Source: Hyphococcus sp039180625
GTDB taxonomy: Bacteria > Pseudomonadota > Alphaproteobacteria > Caulobacterales > Parvularculaceae
Length of the DNA: 64,000 nucleotides
Direction of reading: 5' to 3'
Assembly: GCA_039180625.1 (NCBI GenBank)
Contig: JBCDDE010000004.1
Location: forward strand, 124,001 to 188,000
In this document: piece after piece, positions 18,244 through 25,447 of the stretch
Layout: every line of letters starts with the position of its first letter
Position numbering within the stretch: position 1 is the first letter of the stretch
Translations under genes and position numbers: made by a program
The notes under the pieces: generated by a model
The model's input: the letters and a program-made list of their open reading frames with translations, nothing else
Databases searched by the model: none
What the model was told of the DNA's origin: nothing

Positions 18244-18358
18244 AGTTTTGTTCCTTCTTTCATCAGCAAGGATTTCTGCACGCCGCTTTTGCCCTGAAGC
18301 ATCAAGCCTGTTCGCCGATTGGCCGAACAAAGCGCACAACGGAGCCGGATGGCCTCCG
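18244..18358 (-). promoter_or_regulatory. candidate ROSE-type RNA thermometer in hsp20 5' UTR
   Basis: The predicted leader of about 115 nt can form several hairpins. The last one pairs UCCUU (18272-18268, within CCUUGCU, matching the ROSE UYGCU signature) with AAGGA of the ribosome binding site (18256-18252). Upstream hairpins include a CGGAG/CTCCG stem and a TTCG-GCC/GGC-GAA stem. ROSE elements are known to control alphaproteobacterial hsp20 genes. The match here is by eye and needs folding analysis. Confidence 0.45.
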
Positions 18359-18366
18359 CAATGAAT

Positions 18367-18394
18367 AATTAGGATCAGATTTTCCGCTTTCAAG
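18367..18394 (-). promoter_or_regulatory. RpoH (sigma-32)-type promoter of hsp20
   Basis: On the minus strand CTTG (18394-18391) is followed by 17 bases and CCTAATT (18373-18367). This agrees with the alphaproteobacterial RpoH consensus CTTG-N17-CYTATNT at all but one position and lies about 120 bp before the Hsp20 ATG. The -35 part falls inside a 22-bp tandem repeat. Confidence 0.6.
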
Positions 18395-18430
18395 CCTCTC
18401 CGGAACGTCTTTCAAGCCCCTCCAGAACGT
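18387..18430. repeat. 22-bp tandem duplication
   Basis: Two adjacent 22-bp units (18387-18408 and 18409-18430) differ at two positions only. Each unit holds CTTTCAAG, that is, the CTTG -35 element of the hsp20 promoter on the minus strand. The repeat lies in the intergenic region shared with the divergent lipoprotein gene. Confidence 0.85.
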
Positions 18431-18504
18431 GATGCGCAGAGCAATGGACGAAATCGCCAAGCGTGGTAAACGGGGCGAAGATTTGGAAACGGGAGCATGT
18501 CTCA

Positions 18505-19413
18505 ATGACACTTGGAAAATGGGCGGGCGCTGCAGCAGGCGCATTGTTACTAGCGGCTTGCGGCGGCGCTGACACAAGCGGGGAAAATTCAGGCGCAGAG
18601 GCCGCGCAATCCACAACGCCAAGTCCGGGGGAACTGCTCGAAGCCGCAATGGCCGGCGATCATCGAACGCCTGAAGAGCGGGCCCGCGACCAATTCCGCA
18701 ACCCGAAAGAAACGCTGCTTTTCTTTGGCGTTGAACCGGACATGACCGTCGTCGAAGCCTATCCCGGCGGCGGCTGGTATACGCAGGTGATTGCGCCCTA
18801 TCTGAAACAAGGCGGCGGGAAATTCTATGCCGCCAGCTACGATCCGGAAGGCGCCAGTGAGCGTGTCCTTGGGGCGCTCGAGGCCTACCGCACAACCTAT
18901 GTTGAACAGCCTGAGATATACGGTGATGTCGAGCTGACCGTTCTTAACGGCGCAGCGCCGATCGCGCCTGAGGGCGAAGCCGATGTCGTTCTGACATTCC
19001 GCAACGTCCATAGCTGGCAGGGTCGCGGAAATGCGGAAGCTGTCTTTCAGACATTTTACGACGCATTGAAACCGGGCGGCGTTCTCGGCGTTGTCGAACA
19101 CCGCGCAGACGGCGCTGAGTTGCCTCGGAACGGGTCGTCAGGCTATGCGTATACGGATGACACAATCGAGTTGGCGAAAGGCGCCGGATTTGAATTTGAA
19201 GAAGCCTCGGAGATCAACGCCAATCCTGCCGACACGAAAGACCACCCTTTTGGCGTATGGACATTGCCGCCCTCACGGCGCTCATCAGCAGTACGCGGGC
19301 AGGATCCCGCACCGGACTTTGACCGCGCGAAATACGATGCAATCGGCGAAAGCGATCGCATGACATTGAAGTTCCGTAAACCGATTGCTGCGGATGGGGC
19401 GCTGCTCGAATAG
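18505..19413 (+). CDS. lipoprotein with class I methyltransferase fold
   Basis: A 302-residue protein with a typical lipoprotein signal (MTLGKWAG...LLLAACGG, Cys at about 19), a Ser/Thr/Glu linker, and then a domain related to SAM-dependent methyltransferases: motif I-like VVEAYPGGGWYTQVIAPYL, DVVLTFRNVHSW, and LKPGGVLGVVEHRADG. The start at 18505 follows a GGGAG site with 9-base spacing. Homologous exported methyltransferase-like proteins occur in alphaproteobacteria, but SAM is not known to be available outside the cytoplasm, so the activity is uncertain. It is followed after 4 bp by an SCP2-domain gene and a coupled hydrolase, probably one operon. Confidence 0.8.
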   Translation: MTLGKWAGAAAGALLLAACGGADTSGENSGAEAAQSTTPSPGELLEAAMAGDHRTPEERARDQFRNPKETLLFFGVEPDMTVVEAYPGGGWYTQVIAPYLKQGGGKFYAASYDPEGASERVLGALEAYRTTYVEQPEIYGDVELTVLNGAAPIAPEGEADVVLTFRNVHSWQGRGNAEAVFQTFYDALKPGGVLGVVEHRADGAELPRNGSSGYAYTDDTIELAKGAGFEFEEASEINANPADTKDHPFGVWTLPPSRRSSAVRGQDPAPDFDRAKYDAIGESDRMTLKFRKPIAADGALLE

Positions 19414-19417
19414 CACG

Positions 19418-19729
19418 ATGACAGACGCGACGGAAAAACTCCGCGCCGCAGCGCACGCCGCCTTTAAAGCGCCGTTTGCTGCGGTGTTGAAACTGTCTTC
19501 TAATGAGAACGCCTCGCTATGGATCGACGCGCGCCAGAATCCGCCGCAGATTTCTTCAGCTCCGCCAAGCGGCGTGAAGCAAGCCGACTGCGAGTGGCGC
19601 GCAGCGCCGGATGTTATGGCGCGCGCCCTCTCCTCAGAACGCGCTGTTGAAAGCGCCGTGATTAATGGGCGGCTCGTGATATCGGGCGATATGAGCGTTA
19701 TGGCCCGCCTTAAGATCGGCGACGCATGA
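19418..19729 (+). CDS. SCP2 sterol-binding-domain-like protein
   Basis: A 103-residue protein starting 4 bp after the lipoprotein gene (ATG at 19418). The pattern of a short hydrophobic strand-rich domain with VMARALSSERAVESAVINGRLVISGDMSVMARL is like the SCP2/UbiJ lipid-binding domain, in which the middle DVM-x-A segment and the terminal G-D-x-x-x-x-x-L helix line a hydrophobic cavity. Its stop overlaps the next start by 4 bp, implying translational coupling with the hydrolase. Family assignment is moderate; the ligand is unknown. Confidence 0.65.
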   Translation: MTDATEKLRAAAHAAFKAPFAAVLKLSSNENASLWIDARQNPPQISSAPPSGVKQADCEWRAAPDVMARALSSERAVESAVINGRLVISGDMSVMARLKIGDA

Positions 19730-20649
19730 GCCGTTTCATTGTCATACCGGAGAACCCGCTTCCTCCGGGGGCAGAAGCGTTCACCTTCACTGCGTCAGAC
19801 AGCGCGCAGCTTCGCGCGGCTTATTTCCCGACTGAAAACGCTGTCGGCACGGTTTTGCTCGTAACGGGCTGGTCGGAATTTATTGAAAAATATTTTGAAG
19901 TCGTCGGCGATTTGCAGGCGCGGCGATTGAACGTCGCCATGATGGACTGGCGCGGACAGGGGCTGTCGGACGATCCGAAACGCTGGCCCTATTATTTTGA
20001 TCGGTTAACGGACGATTTACGCCAATTTCGAGATGGTCCGGTCGCAGAAAAATTTGGCGCCGCTCCTGTTTATTTGATGACCCATTCCATGGGCGGACTG
20101 CCGGGTCTTTTGCTCATGAGCACTGGCTATGACGGCTTTGAGCGCGCAATCCTGTGTGCGCCGATGACACGCCTTTTTAAAGCCGCCATGAACAGCGTTG
20201 TCGGCATCGCCGCCAGCGTCGCCAGTCTCTCCGGCCTTGGCAATACAAAAGTCGCTCGCGGCGATGATGATTCCCGATCATTTGACGGCAATATGTTCAC
20301 CTCCGATCCGGCGCGCCATGCGCGCTTTAAAGCCCTGCAGGACGCCGAACCCGCAGCTGCGCGCACAGCGCCGACCTATGGCTGGCTGCGCGACGCAACG
20401 CGCGCGAGCAATCTGTTGCATAAAGACGATCGGCTTCAACCGCTAAGAACGCCCGTGAAAATTATCTCCGCCGGGCTCGAGCAACGCATTGACGCCGACG
20501 ATCACAAAACCATCGCTGCGCGCAGCGCACTGATCGACCACGCGGTCATTCCCGGCGCTTTGCACGAAATCATGATGGAGCGGGATGAAATCCGAGCGCT
20601 CTATTGGCGCGCAGCAGATGCCTTCCTCGATATAGCTGAGGCGGCCTAA
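19726..20649 (+). CDS. alpha/beta hydrolase (lysophospholipase/monoglyceride lipase-like)
   Basis: A 307-residue serine hydrolase of the PldB/monoacylglycerol-lipase type. Visible elements are the early LLVTGWSEFIEKYFEV oxyanion region, DWRGQGLSDDP, the nucleophile elbow LMTHSMGGLPG (Ser in H-S-M-G-G) and a C-terminal histidine in PGALHEIMME. No signal peptide, so it is cytoplasmic. It is translationally coupled (ATGA) to the SCP2-like gene; the pairing suggests lipid handling. It converges on hisN with a 4-bp overlap of stop codons. Confidence 0.88.
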   Translation: MSRFIVIPENPLPPGAEAFTFTASDSAQLRAAYFPTENAVGTVLLVTGWSEFIEKYFEVVGDLQARRLNVAMMDWRGQGLSDDPKRWPYYFDRLTDDLRQFRDGPVAEKFGAAPVYLMTHSMGGLPGLLLMSTGYDGFERAILCAPMTRLFKAAMNSVVGIAASVASLSGLGNTKVARGDDDSRSFDGNMFTSDPARHARFKALQDAEPAAARTAPTYGWLRDATRASNLLHKDDRLQPLRTPVKIISAGLEQRIDADDHKTIAARSALIDHAVIPGALHEIMMERDEIRALYWRAADAFLDIAEAA

Positions 20650-21455
20650 CGATTGAGCGCCTCTATCGCCGCCGCATGAAGTTCAGGTGTCGCGGCGGCA
20701 AGAATTTCGCCCTGATCGTCAGCGCCAAGCGGATCGCCGCGCCAGTTCGTAACGACGCCGCCCGCACCTTCGATCACCGGCGCCAATGCAGCGTAATCAT
20801 GGAGCTGAAGCGAAGTTTCAGCAACGACATCCAGCTCTCCAATCGCAAGCAAGCCATAAGCGTAGGCGTCAAAACTGAACCGCGCGAGACGGCTCGCCGC
20901 AGCAAGCTTTGCGAACCCTTCAACCGCAGCTTTCGACATATACCCGTCTATTCGCGGGTCCGTTGTAGAGATCCGGGCGCGGGAAAGATCAGTCTCGCCG
21001 CTGGTTTTTGCGAGCTTCTCCTCATCGCCGCTACAGAACTTGCTGGCGCCCGCATAACCGATCCAGATTTCATCCGCATAAGGTTGGTCAATCAAACCCA
21101 GCACCGGGCGCTCATCATACTGGAGTGCGATAAGCGTCGTCCAGGTTGGCGCGCCGCACACAAAAGCCCTTGTGCCGTCCACCGGGTCAATGACCCAGCG
21201 AAACCGGGAAGCGCCGTCACGCGAGCCGAATTCTTCGCCAATAAAGCCGTGGTCGGGATACATTTTTGCAATCATCTCGCCGATCGCGCGCTCAGCCTCG
21301 CGGTCGGCGTCCGTCACCGGATCATACCAGGGTCCCGCTTTGTTGAAGACCGATGCGCCGTTTCGAAATCGCGGCAATGTCTGCGCGCGCGCCGCCATGG
21401 CGAGGCGCTGCGCAAAGCTCGCAAACGCGTCAAGATCATCTTTTGAATGCGTCAT
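20646..21455 (-). CDS. hisN: histidinol-phosphatase, inositol-monophosphatase family
   Basis: A 269-residue IMPase-fold phosphatase of the HisN subgroup, which dephosphorylates histidinol phosphate in histidine synthesis. Motifs: DPVTDADREAERAI, GFIGEEFG, the signature WVIDPVDGTRAFVCGAPTW and LHDYAALAPVIEGAGG. The TRAF(V/I)xG-x-P-x-W form distinguishes HisN-like proteins from SuhB. It is not in a his operon here; hisS lies 15 kb away. It overlaps the convergent hydrolase gene by 4 bp. Confidence 0.88.
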   Translation of the reverse strand: MTHSKDDLDAFASFAQRLAMAARAQTLPRFRNGASVFNKAGPWYDPVTDADREAERAIGEMIAKMYPDHGFIGEEFGSRDGASRFRWVIDPVDGTRAFVCGAPTWTTLIALQYDERPVLGLIDQPYADEIWIGYAGASKFCSGDEEKLAKTSGETDLSRARISTTDPRIDGYMSKAAVEGFAKLAAASRLARFSFDAYAYGLLAIGELDVVAETSLQLHDYAALAPVIEGAGGVVTNWRGDPLGADDQGEILAAATPELHAAAIEALNR

Positions 21456-21520
21456 CGGCGCTGATCATGGCCAGCGCCGCCTGACAAGGCAAGCTCAGGG
21501 ATAAAGCCGTCGTCGCGCTC

Positions 21521-21922
21521 TTACTTGCTGGACATAGCGCGCGCCAGATCAAGCAGACGGCGCCGCGGCTCTTTATCAAGCTGATAATAAAAACGCACAA
21601 GGTCGATGGTTTCTTTCTCATCGAGAATTTCTGCTGAAGGAAGCGCCTCTGAATCATAAACGCCAAGCGGGCTCGTCTCGAACACCGGCTCAGAACCGTT
21701 CATCCCGTCAAAGAAATAGGAAACCGGCACATCCAGAGCCTTTGAAAGCGCCCACAATCTGGATGCGGATACGCGATTGACGCCGCTTTCGTATTTCTGA
21801 ATTTGCTGGAACTTGATGCTGACTGCGCTTGCGAGCGCATCTTGTGTCAAACCAAGCAAACGCCGGCGCGCACGCAGCCTTCGGCCAACATGGACATCGA
21901 TTGGATGCGGATTACTGGTCAT
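21521..21922 (-). CDS. XRE family transcriptional regulator
   Basis: A 133-residue DNA-binding protein. A Cro/C1-type helix-turn-helix spans about 12-66 (GRRLRARRRLLGLTQDALASAV, then IQKYESGVNRVSASRLWALSKAL), followed by the VPVSYFFDG motif and a C-terminal helical tail (ETIDLVRFYYQLDKEPRRRLLDLARAM). This type is abundant in Hyphomonadaceae, Rhizobiales and Caulobacterales, sometimes as several paralogues. The upstream intergenic region holds inverted repeats that could be its own operator. The targets are not known. Confidence 0.88.
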   Translation of the reverse strand: MTSNPHPIDVHVGRRLRARRRLLGLTQDALASAVSIKFQQIQKYESGVNRVSASRLWALSKALDVPVSYFFDGMNGSEPVFETSPLGVYDSEALPSAEILDEKETIDLVRFYYQLDKEPRRRLLDLARAMSSK

Positions 21923-22267
21923 CGTTCACCACCCTGTCTTAAACGCCATAGGCAGGCGTCAGTTCAGAGCGGATATCGCAAAGTCCATGCCGTCTTGAGG
22001 GAGAATAAGCAATGGCCTCGCCTTTGACGGGTTTTTAGGAGCCAGCGCCAAATTCCGGGACAGAATCTGAGGATAAGGGGCGCCCCTATTCACCAGAGCG
22101 TCCTGTAATGAAACAACTGTCATCCTGAAGAATTAGGATAGACTTTAGCAGCGCGCCCATTAGGACTTAATGCTGAATGCGGTCTGCTATTTGCAAAATT
22201 GCGGGCGCTGCGCGATTGCAAGGCGACGCACTGCTTCTTTCTGCGTCTGGGGAGTGAACAGTCCGAA
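21923..22267. other. 345-bp intergenic region with inverted repeats
   Basis: No convincing gene. It holds the promoter of the leftward XRE gene and leader of the rightward GNAT gene. A perfect 12-bp palindrome AGGGGCGCCCCT lies at 22076-22087, and an ATCCT/AGGAT inverted repeat at 22122-22139. Both are candidate operators only. Confidence 0.4.
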
Positions 22268-23134
22268 ATGGTTTCTGATCATGCATATGGCTTTGGGGCT
22301 CCCGCGGCCACAATAACCGGCGGCGCCCCTTCCGCACACGCTCCCGCTTTCAACAGCAAAATACTTAACGCTTTGCTGGAAGATGATCGCGATTATTTTC
22401 GCGCCGGCGCCGAAACAATTGCAGGAACCGGTTGGCGCATTCTTTTAATGCGCGGCTTGTCCGGGATCGCTGCGACTTGCGTCCTGGAATTCGATGATAT
22501 TGCGCCGCAAATTGTCGCTGCGGCGATTGACGGCCTGCGCCGCGAGAACATCAGCTTTGCACGTTTTTATCTGCCGGGACTTACGCATCCGGCGTTTCTT
22601 GCAAAACTCGGATTTCGACAAACCATAGAACTGGCGCTTGTCAAAATTCTGCCCCCCGTACAGACGCCTATCGACGACAGCTTTACGTTGCGCCGCGCTT
22701 TGCCCGAAGACGATACTCTTAAAACCGAGATGTTCGCCCGTGACAGCGGCCGTCCCGACGGAAAAGCATCCGCACCAGAACTTTACGTTGAACTGGAGCG
22801 CCGCAAGATCGATGATGGATACATGACCGGATATATTGTCGAATTTGAAGGCGAGCCAGCCGCGTGTTTTGGTTTTGGCGTTCAAAATGGCGTCGGTCGT
22901 CTCAAAAACGTATTTACCGATCCGCGCAAACGCCGTATCGGCTGCGGCGCGGCCATTGTCCGCTTTGGCGAGCAACAGGCGCGCGCAAGGGGCCTTGAGG
23001 CGATCGGCACTTTCAGCTTCACCGACAGTCCGGGACAGCGGCTCTATATGCGTGAGGGTATGATCGCATTTGGCGCGCATACTGAATTCTATTCCCCGCT
23101 TGAAAAACTCGAGCAAGCTGCGCGCGATTTATAG
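22268..23134 (+). CDS. GNAT family N-acetyltransferase
   Basis: A protein of about 288 residues. The C-terminal half (about 160-280) is a GNAT acetyltransferase: GEPAACFGFGVQNGVGRLKNVFTDP, then the acetyl-CoA pyrophosphate loop RKRRIGCGAAIVRFGEQQARARG, and SFTDSPGQRLYMREGM. The N-terminal half may be a degenerate second GNAT domain. The start is uncertain: 22268 (MVSDHAYGF) is preceded by GGGAG at longer than ideal spacing, and the frame is open back to 22199. It lies 15 bp before the dioxygenase gene, suggesting an operon. The acceptor is unknown. Confidence 0.78.
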   Translation: MVSDHAYGFGAPAATITGGAPSAHAPAFNSKILNALLEDDRDYFRAGAETIAGTGWRILLMRGLSGIAATCVLEFDDIAPQIVAAAIDGLRRENISFARFYLPGLTHPAFLAKLGFRQTIELALVKILPPVQTPIDDSFTLRRALPEDDTLKTEMFARDSGRPDGKASAPELYVELERRKIDDGYMTGYIVEFEGEPAACFGFGVQNGVGRLKNVFTDPRKRRIGCGAAIVRFGEQQARARGLEAIGTFSFTDSPGQRLYMREGMIAFGAHTEFYSPLEKLEQAARDL

Positions 23135-23149
23135 GGGCTGTAATATCCA

Positions 23150-23917
23150 ATGCCCAAACCAGATCATCGTCATCAACGCCTTGAAAACTATCGCAAGACA
23201 GGCTTCTGGATCGAGCAATCGTGTTTCTCTTTGGTTGAAGTTGAACGCATGCGTGCCGAGACAGAGCGGCTATGGGCTTCACTCGATTTCTCACAGGACC
23301 ACAACTGGGTGCATTGGCGAAATCATGAAACAAAAGGCAGGATTGCCGATCGCCTTGATCCCGTTCGTTTCAACTCAGAGTACTTCGGCGAATTATGCGT
23401 CGCCCCTGCAGTTAAAGGTCTTGCTGAAGACCTTCTTGGCGGATCCGTCTTTGTACTGAAAGACAAACTTGTCAGAAAAGAACCGCAAACAAGCGGGTAC
23501 GGCGTTCACCAGGACCTTCCCTATTGGGATGAGATTGGCATTGACGGCGATGAAATACTGACCGCCACGATCGCAATCGACGCTGCAACCGAAGAGCACG
23601 GGCCCTTAATGCTCTATCCGGGCTTGCATGACCGCATTCTGCCTGGAGCGCCAGACAACCCTCTTGACGTTGATCGTCACGCCCTTGAGGAGACTTCGCC
23701 GTTCATTGCAGTGACCGGCCCGGGTGATGTTGTGTTCTTTCACTCTCGAACCCCCCATGGCAGCGCGGCCAATCGCGCCTCCACCCCGCGCCGGGTTTAT
23801 CATGTGACCTACGCACGCGATCACGGAAACAGCGAGGAGATCATCGCCCGTTACCATGCGCAAATTGAACACAAACACGGCGTTCATCGACGCGTGGATG
23901 AGACTGCGCCGTCATAG
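23150..23917 (+). CDS. phytanoyl-CoA dioxygenase (PhyH) family protein
   Basis: A 255-residue Fe(II)/2-oxoglutarate-dependent oxygenase. The iron-binding triad is readable: HQD in GVHQDLPYWDE and the distal histidine in FFHSRTPHGSAANR, with an arginine (TPRRVYHVTYARD) positioned to bind 2-oxoglutarate. Family members hydroxylate diverse small molecules and CoA thioesters. It is probably co-transcribed with the GNAT gene 15 bp upstream; together they suggest modification of a small metabolite, but no pathway can be named. Confidence 0.85.
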   Translation: MPKPDHRHQRLENYRKTGFWIEQSCFSLVEVERMRAETERLWASLDFSQDHNWVHWRNHETKGRIADRLDPVRFNSEYFGELCVAPAVKGLAEDLLGGSVFVLKDKLVRKEPQTSGYGVHQDLPYWDEIGIDGDEILTATIAIDAATEEHGPLMLYPGLHDRILPGAPDNPLDVDRHALEETSPFIAVTGPGDVVFFHSRTPHGSAANRASTPRRVYHVTYARDHGNSEEIIARYHAQIEHKHGVHRRVDETAPS

Positions 23918-23954
23918 CGCGCTCAGAACCAGAAGGGGCAAAAGTGAAGACAGG

Positions 23955-25172
23955 TCAATCAATCATTTTCGCAGAGCGCAGCCAGAATTCTTCATCAAAT
24001 CCAGGCGTTTCAAGATTGGCGATAAACTGACGCGTCGCCGCTTCCCACGAAAAATTTTCAGCCCACGCACGGCAGGCCTCAGGGTCGCGTTTTTCATACG
24101 CATCCATGCACGCTTTGCGTAGATCTTCGTTCATGGCGCCGCAACTCTCTGGCGCGCCGTCTAGGATTTCAAGCGGGCCGCGCACCGGATATGCGGCAAC
24201 CGGCACGCCGCAAGCAAGCGCTTCAACATTGACCAATCCAAAAGTGTCGGTTCGCGATGGAAAAACAAACACGTCCGCAGCCTGATAATGCTTGGTCAAT
24301 TCATCGCCGTATTTAGGGCCAAGAAAAACAGCGTCTTTGTACTTCTCTTCCAGTTCCACGCGCTGCGGGCCGTCACCGACAACAACTGTCGTACCGGGAA
24401 GATCAAGCTCGAGAAGGTCTTCGATGCTTTTCTCAACAGCGAGCCGTCCCACATAAAGAAAAACAGGTCGCTCGTACTTATCAAAAAGCGAGCGGTCGCC
24501 TAGCTTGAATTGCTCCAGGTCAACGCCGCGCGTCCACATCTTCATGTGATCAAAACCGCGCCCTTCAAGCTCTTCCATCAATCCGGGCGTTGCAACCATC
24601 ATTGTCTCGCCGTCTTTATGAAAGTCTTTGAGCACCGCGTAGCCCCACTTCGTCGGCACTTTCCAACGTTCGTTGGCGTATTCGGCAAAGCGGGTATGAA
24701 AACTGGTGGTAAACGGATAGCCGCGGCGTTTGCAAAAACGACGCGCAGCGCGACCGATCGGTCCCTCTGTCGCGATGTGAATGGCGTCGGGTTGAAACTC
24801 GTTGATCAGCTTCGCCACTTTGCGGTTGGGCATCAGCGATAGCCTGATTTCAGGATAAGACGGCAGCGGCACCGACTTAAAGTCGTTCGGCGTTATATAC
24901 AGAACTTCATTGCCGAAATCGGTGAGAATTTGACCAAGCGTGTCAAGGGTTCGAACGACGCCATTGAGCTGAGGCTTCCACGCATCAGTTGCGACAACAA
25001 CTTTCAATCCCTGCTCACCCTCCACGGTCGGCATATCAAAGCGGGCCTTTGCGCGGGTTAATCGCCCGACCCCTGAGCCAATCCGCCGGAGCGCGCCTTT
25101 CTTACGCGCCGGTTTTGACGTCGTTGCATCATTCATATGTTTTGCTCTGTGATGACTTGAGATGGCATTCAT
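23955..25172 (-). CDS. GT4 family glycosyltransferase
   Basis: A 405-residue retaining glycosyltransferase of the GT4 type, close in form to the mannosyl/sulfoquinovosyl-lipid transferases (MgtA/SqdX-like). N-terminal KVVVATDAWKPQLNGVVRTL, middle HIATEGPIGRAARRFCKRRG and SFHTRFAEYANER, then VFLYVGRLAVEKSIEDLL and the E-x7-E region FPSRTDTFGLVNVEALACGVPVAAYPV. A basic N-terminal extension (about 45 residues) could associate with the membrane. An alternative ATG at 25136 would shorten it by 12 residues; neither has a good ribosome binding site. Likely role: glycolipid synthesis. Two palindromes and a divergent candidate sRNA lie upstream. Confidence 0.88.
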   Translation of the reverse strand: MNAISSHHRAKHMNDATTSKPARKKGALRRIGSGVGRLTRAKARFDMPTVEGEQGLKVVVATDAWKPQLNGVVRTLDTLGQILTDFGNEVLYITPNDFKSVPLPSYPEIRLSLMPNRKVAKLINEFQPDAIHIATEGPIGRAARRFCKRRGYPFTTSFHTRFAEYANERWKVPTKWGYAVLKDFHKDGETMMVATPGLMEELEGRGFDHMKMWTRGVDLEQFKLGDRSLFDKYERPVFLYVGRLAVEKSIEDLLELDLPGTTVVVGDGPQRVELEEKYKDAVFLGPKYGDELTKHYQAADVFVFPSRTDTFGLVNVEALACGVPVAAYPVRGPLEILDGAPESCGAMNEDLRKACMDAYEKRDPEACRAWAENFSWEAATRQFIANLETPGFDEEFWLRSAKMID

Positions 25173-25266
25173 ACGCCGCTTGCACAGGCCATAGCAGCAA
25201 CAATCCCCGAATTGTCACGGCTTTGTGCGACGCTTTCACTTCATTTGGCGATGACGCGACGATTTA

Positions 25267-25281
25267 TTTTGCAGTGCAAAA
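25267..25281. promoter_or_regulatory. palindromic operator candidate 1 (TGC/GCA type)
   Basis: A perfect 15-bp inverted repeat TTTTGCAGTGCAAAA centred at 25274. The TGC...GCA architecture resembles operators of PhaR, the polyhydroxyalkanoate regulator of alphaproteobacteria. Its centre is 18 bp from a second palindrome, so the two lie nearly two helical turns apart. Confidence 0.5.
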
Positions 25282-25284
25282 TTT

Positions 25285-25299
25285 TGTTGCGTCGCAACA
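25285..25299. promoter_or_regulatory. palindromic operator candidate 2 overlapping sRNA promoter
   Basis: A perfect 15-bp inverted repeat TGTTGCGTCGCAACA centred at 25292. It covers the expected -35 position of a promoter whose -10 could be TCTAAT (25315-25320), so a bound protein would block transcription of the sRNA candidate. Between divergent transcripts it could also affect the GT4 gene. Confidence 0.5.
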
Positions 25300-25321
25300 T
25301 CAAGCTTCTTATTGTCTAATT

Positions 25322-25403
25322 GCAACGCTTTGTCGTTGCCGCCCTTTTTAGGGCGTTTCCTCCCTAGACTTGGCCGCGGGTAAAAACCCGCGGCTCTTTT
25401 TTT
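25322..25403 (+). ncRNA. small RNA resembling alpha-r8 / MmgR (suhB family)
   Basis: Three consecutive perfect hairpins: GCAACG/CGTTGC (25322-25339), CGCCCT/AGGGCG (25340-25355), and a terminator stem GCCGCGGG/CCCGCGGC (25373-25394) followed by TCTTTTTTT. Between the second and third hairpins is a single-stranded pyrimidine-rich TTTCCTCCCTAGACTTG (25356-25372). From memory this arrangement, length (about 77-82 nt) and the UUUCCUCCC anti-Shine-Dalgarno-like motif match the alpha-r8 family, whose Sinorhizobium member MmgR limits polyhydroxybutyrate accumulation. No protein gene ends upstream on this strand, so the terminator needs its own transcript. The exact start is not known. Confidence 0.7.
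25373..25403 (+). terminator. rho-independent terminator of the sRNA
   Basis: An 8-bp GC stem with a 6-base A-rich loop followed by TC and seven T on the plus strand. No T run follows on the minus strand, so it is directional. It is the 3' end of the sRNA candidate. Confidence 0.85.
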
Positions 25404-25447
25404 GACTTTAAACGAGCTGATTTAGCGCCAGCTTATCGTTCCAGCCT

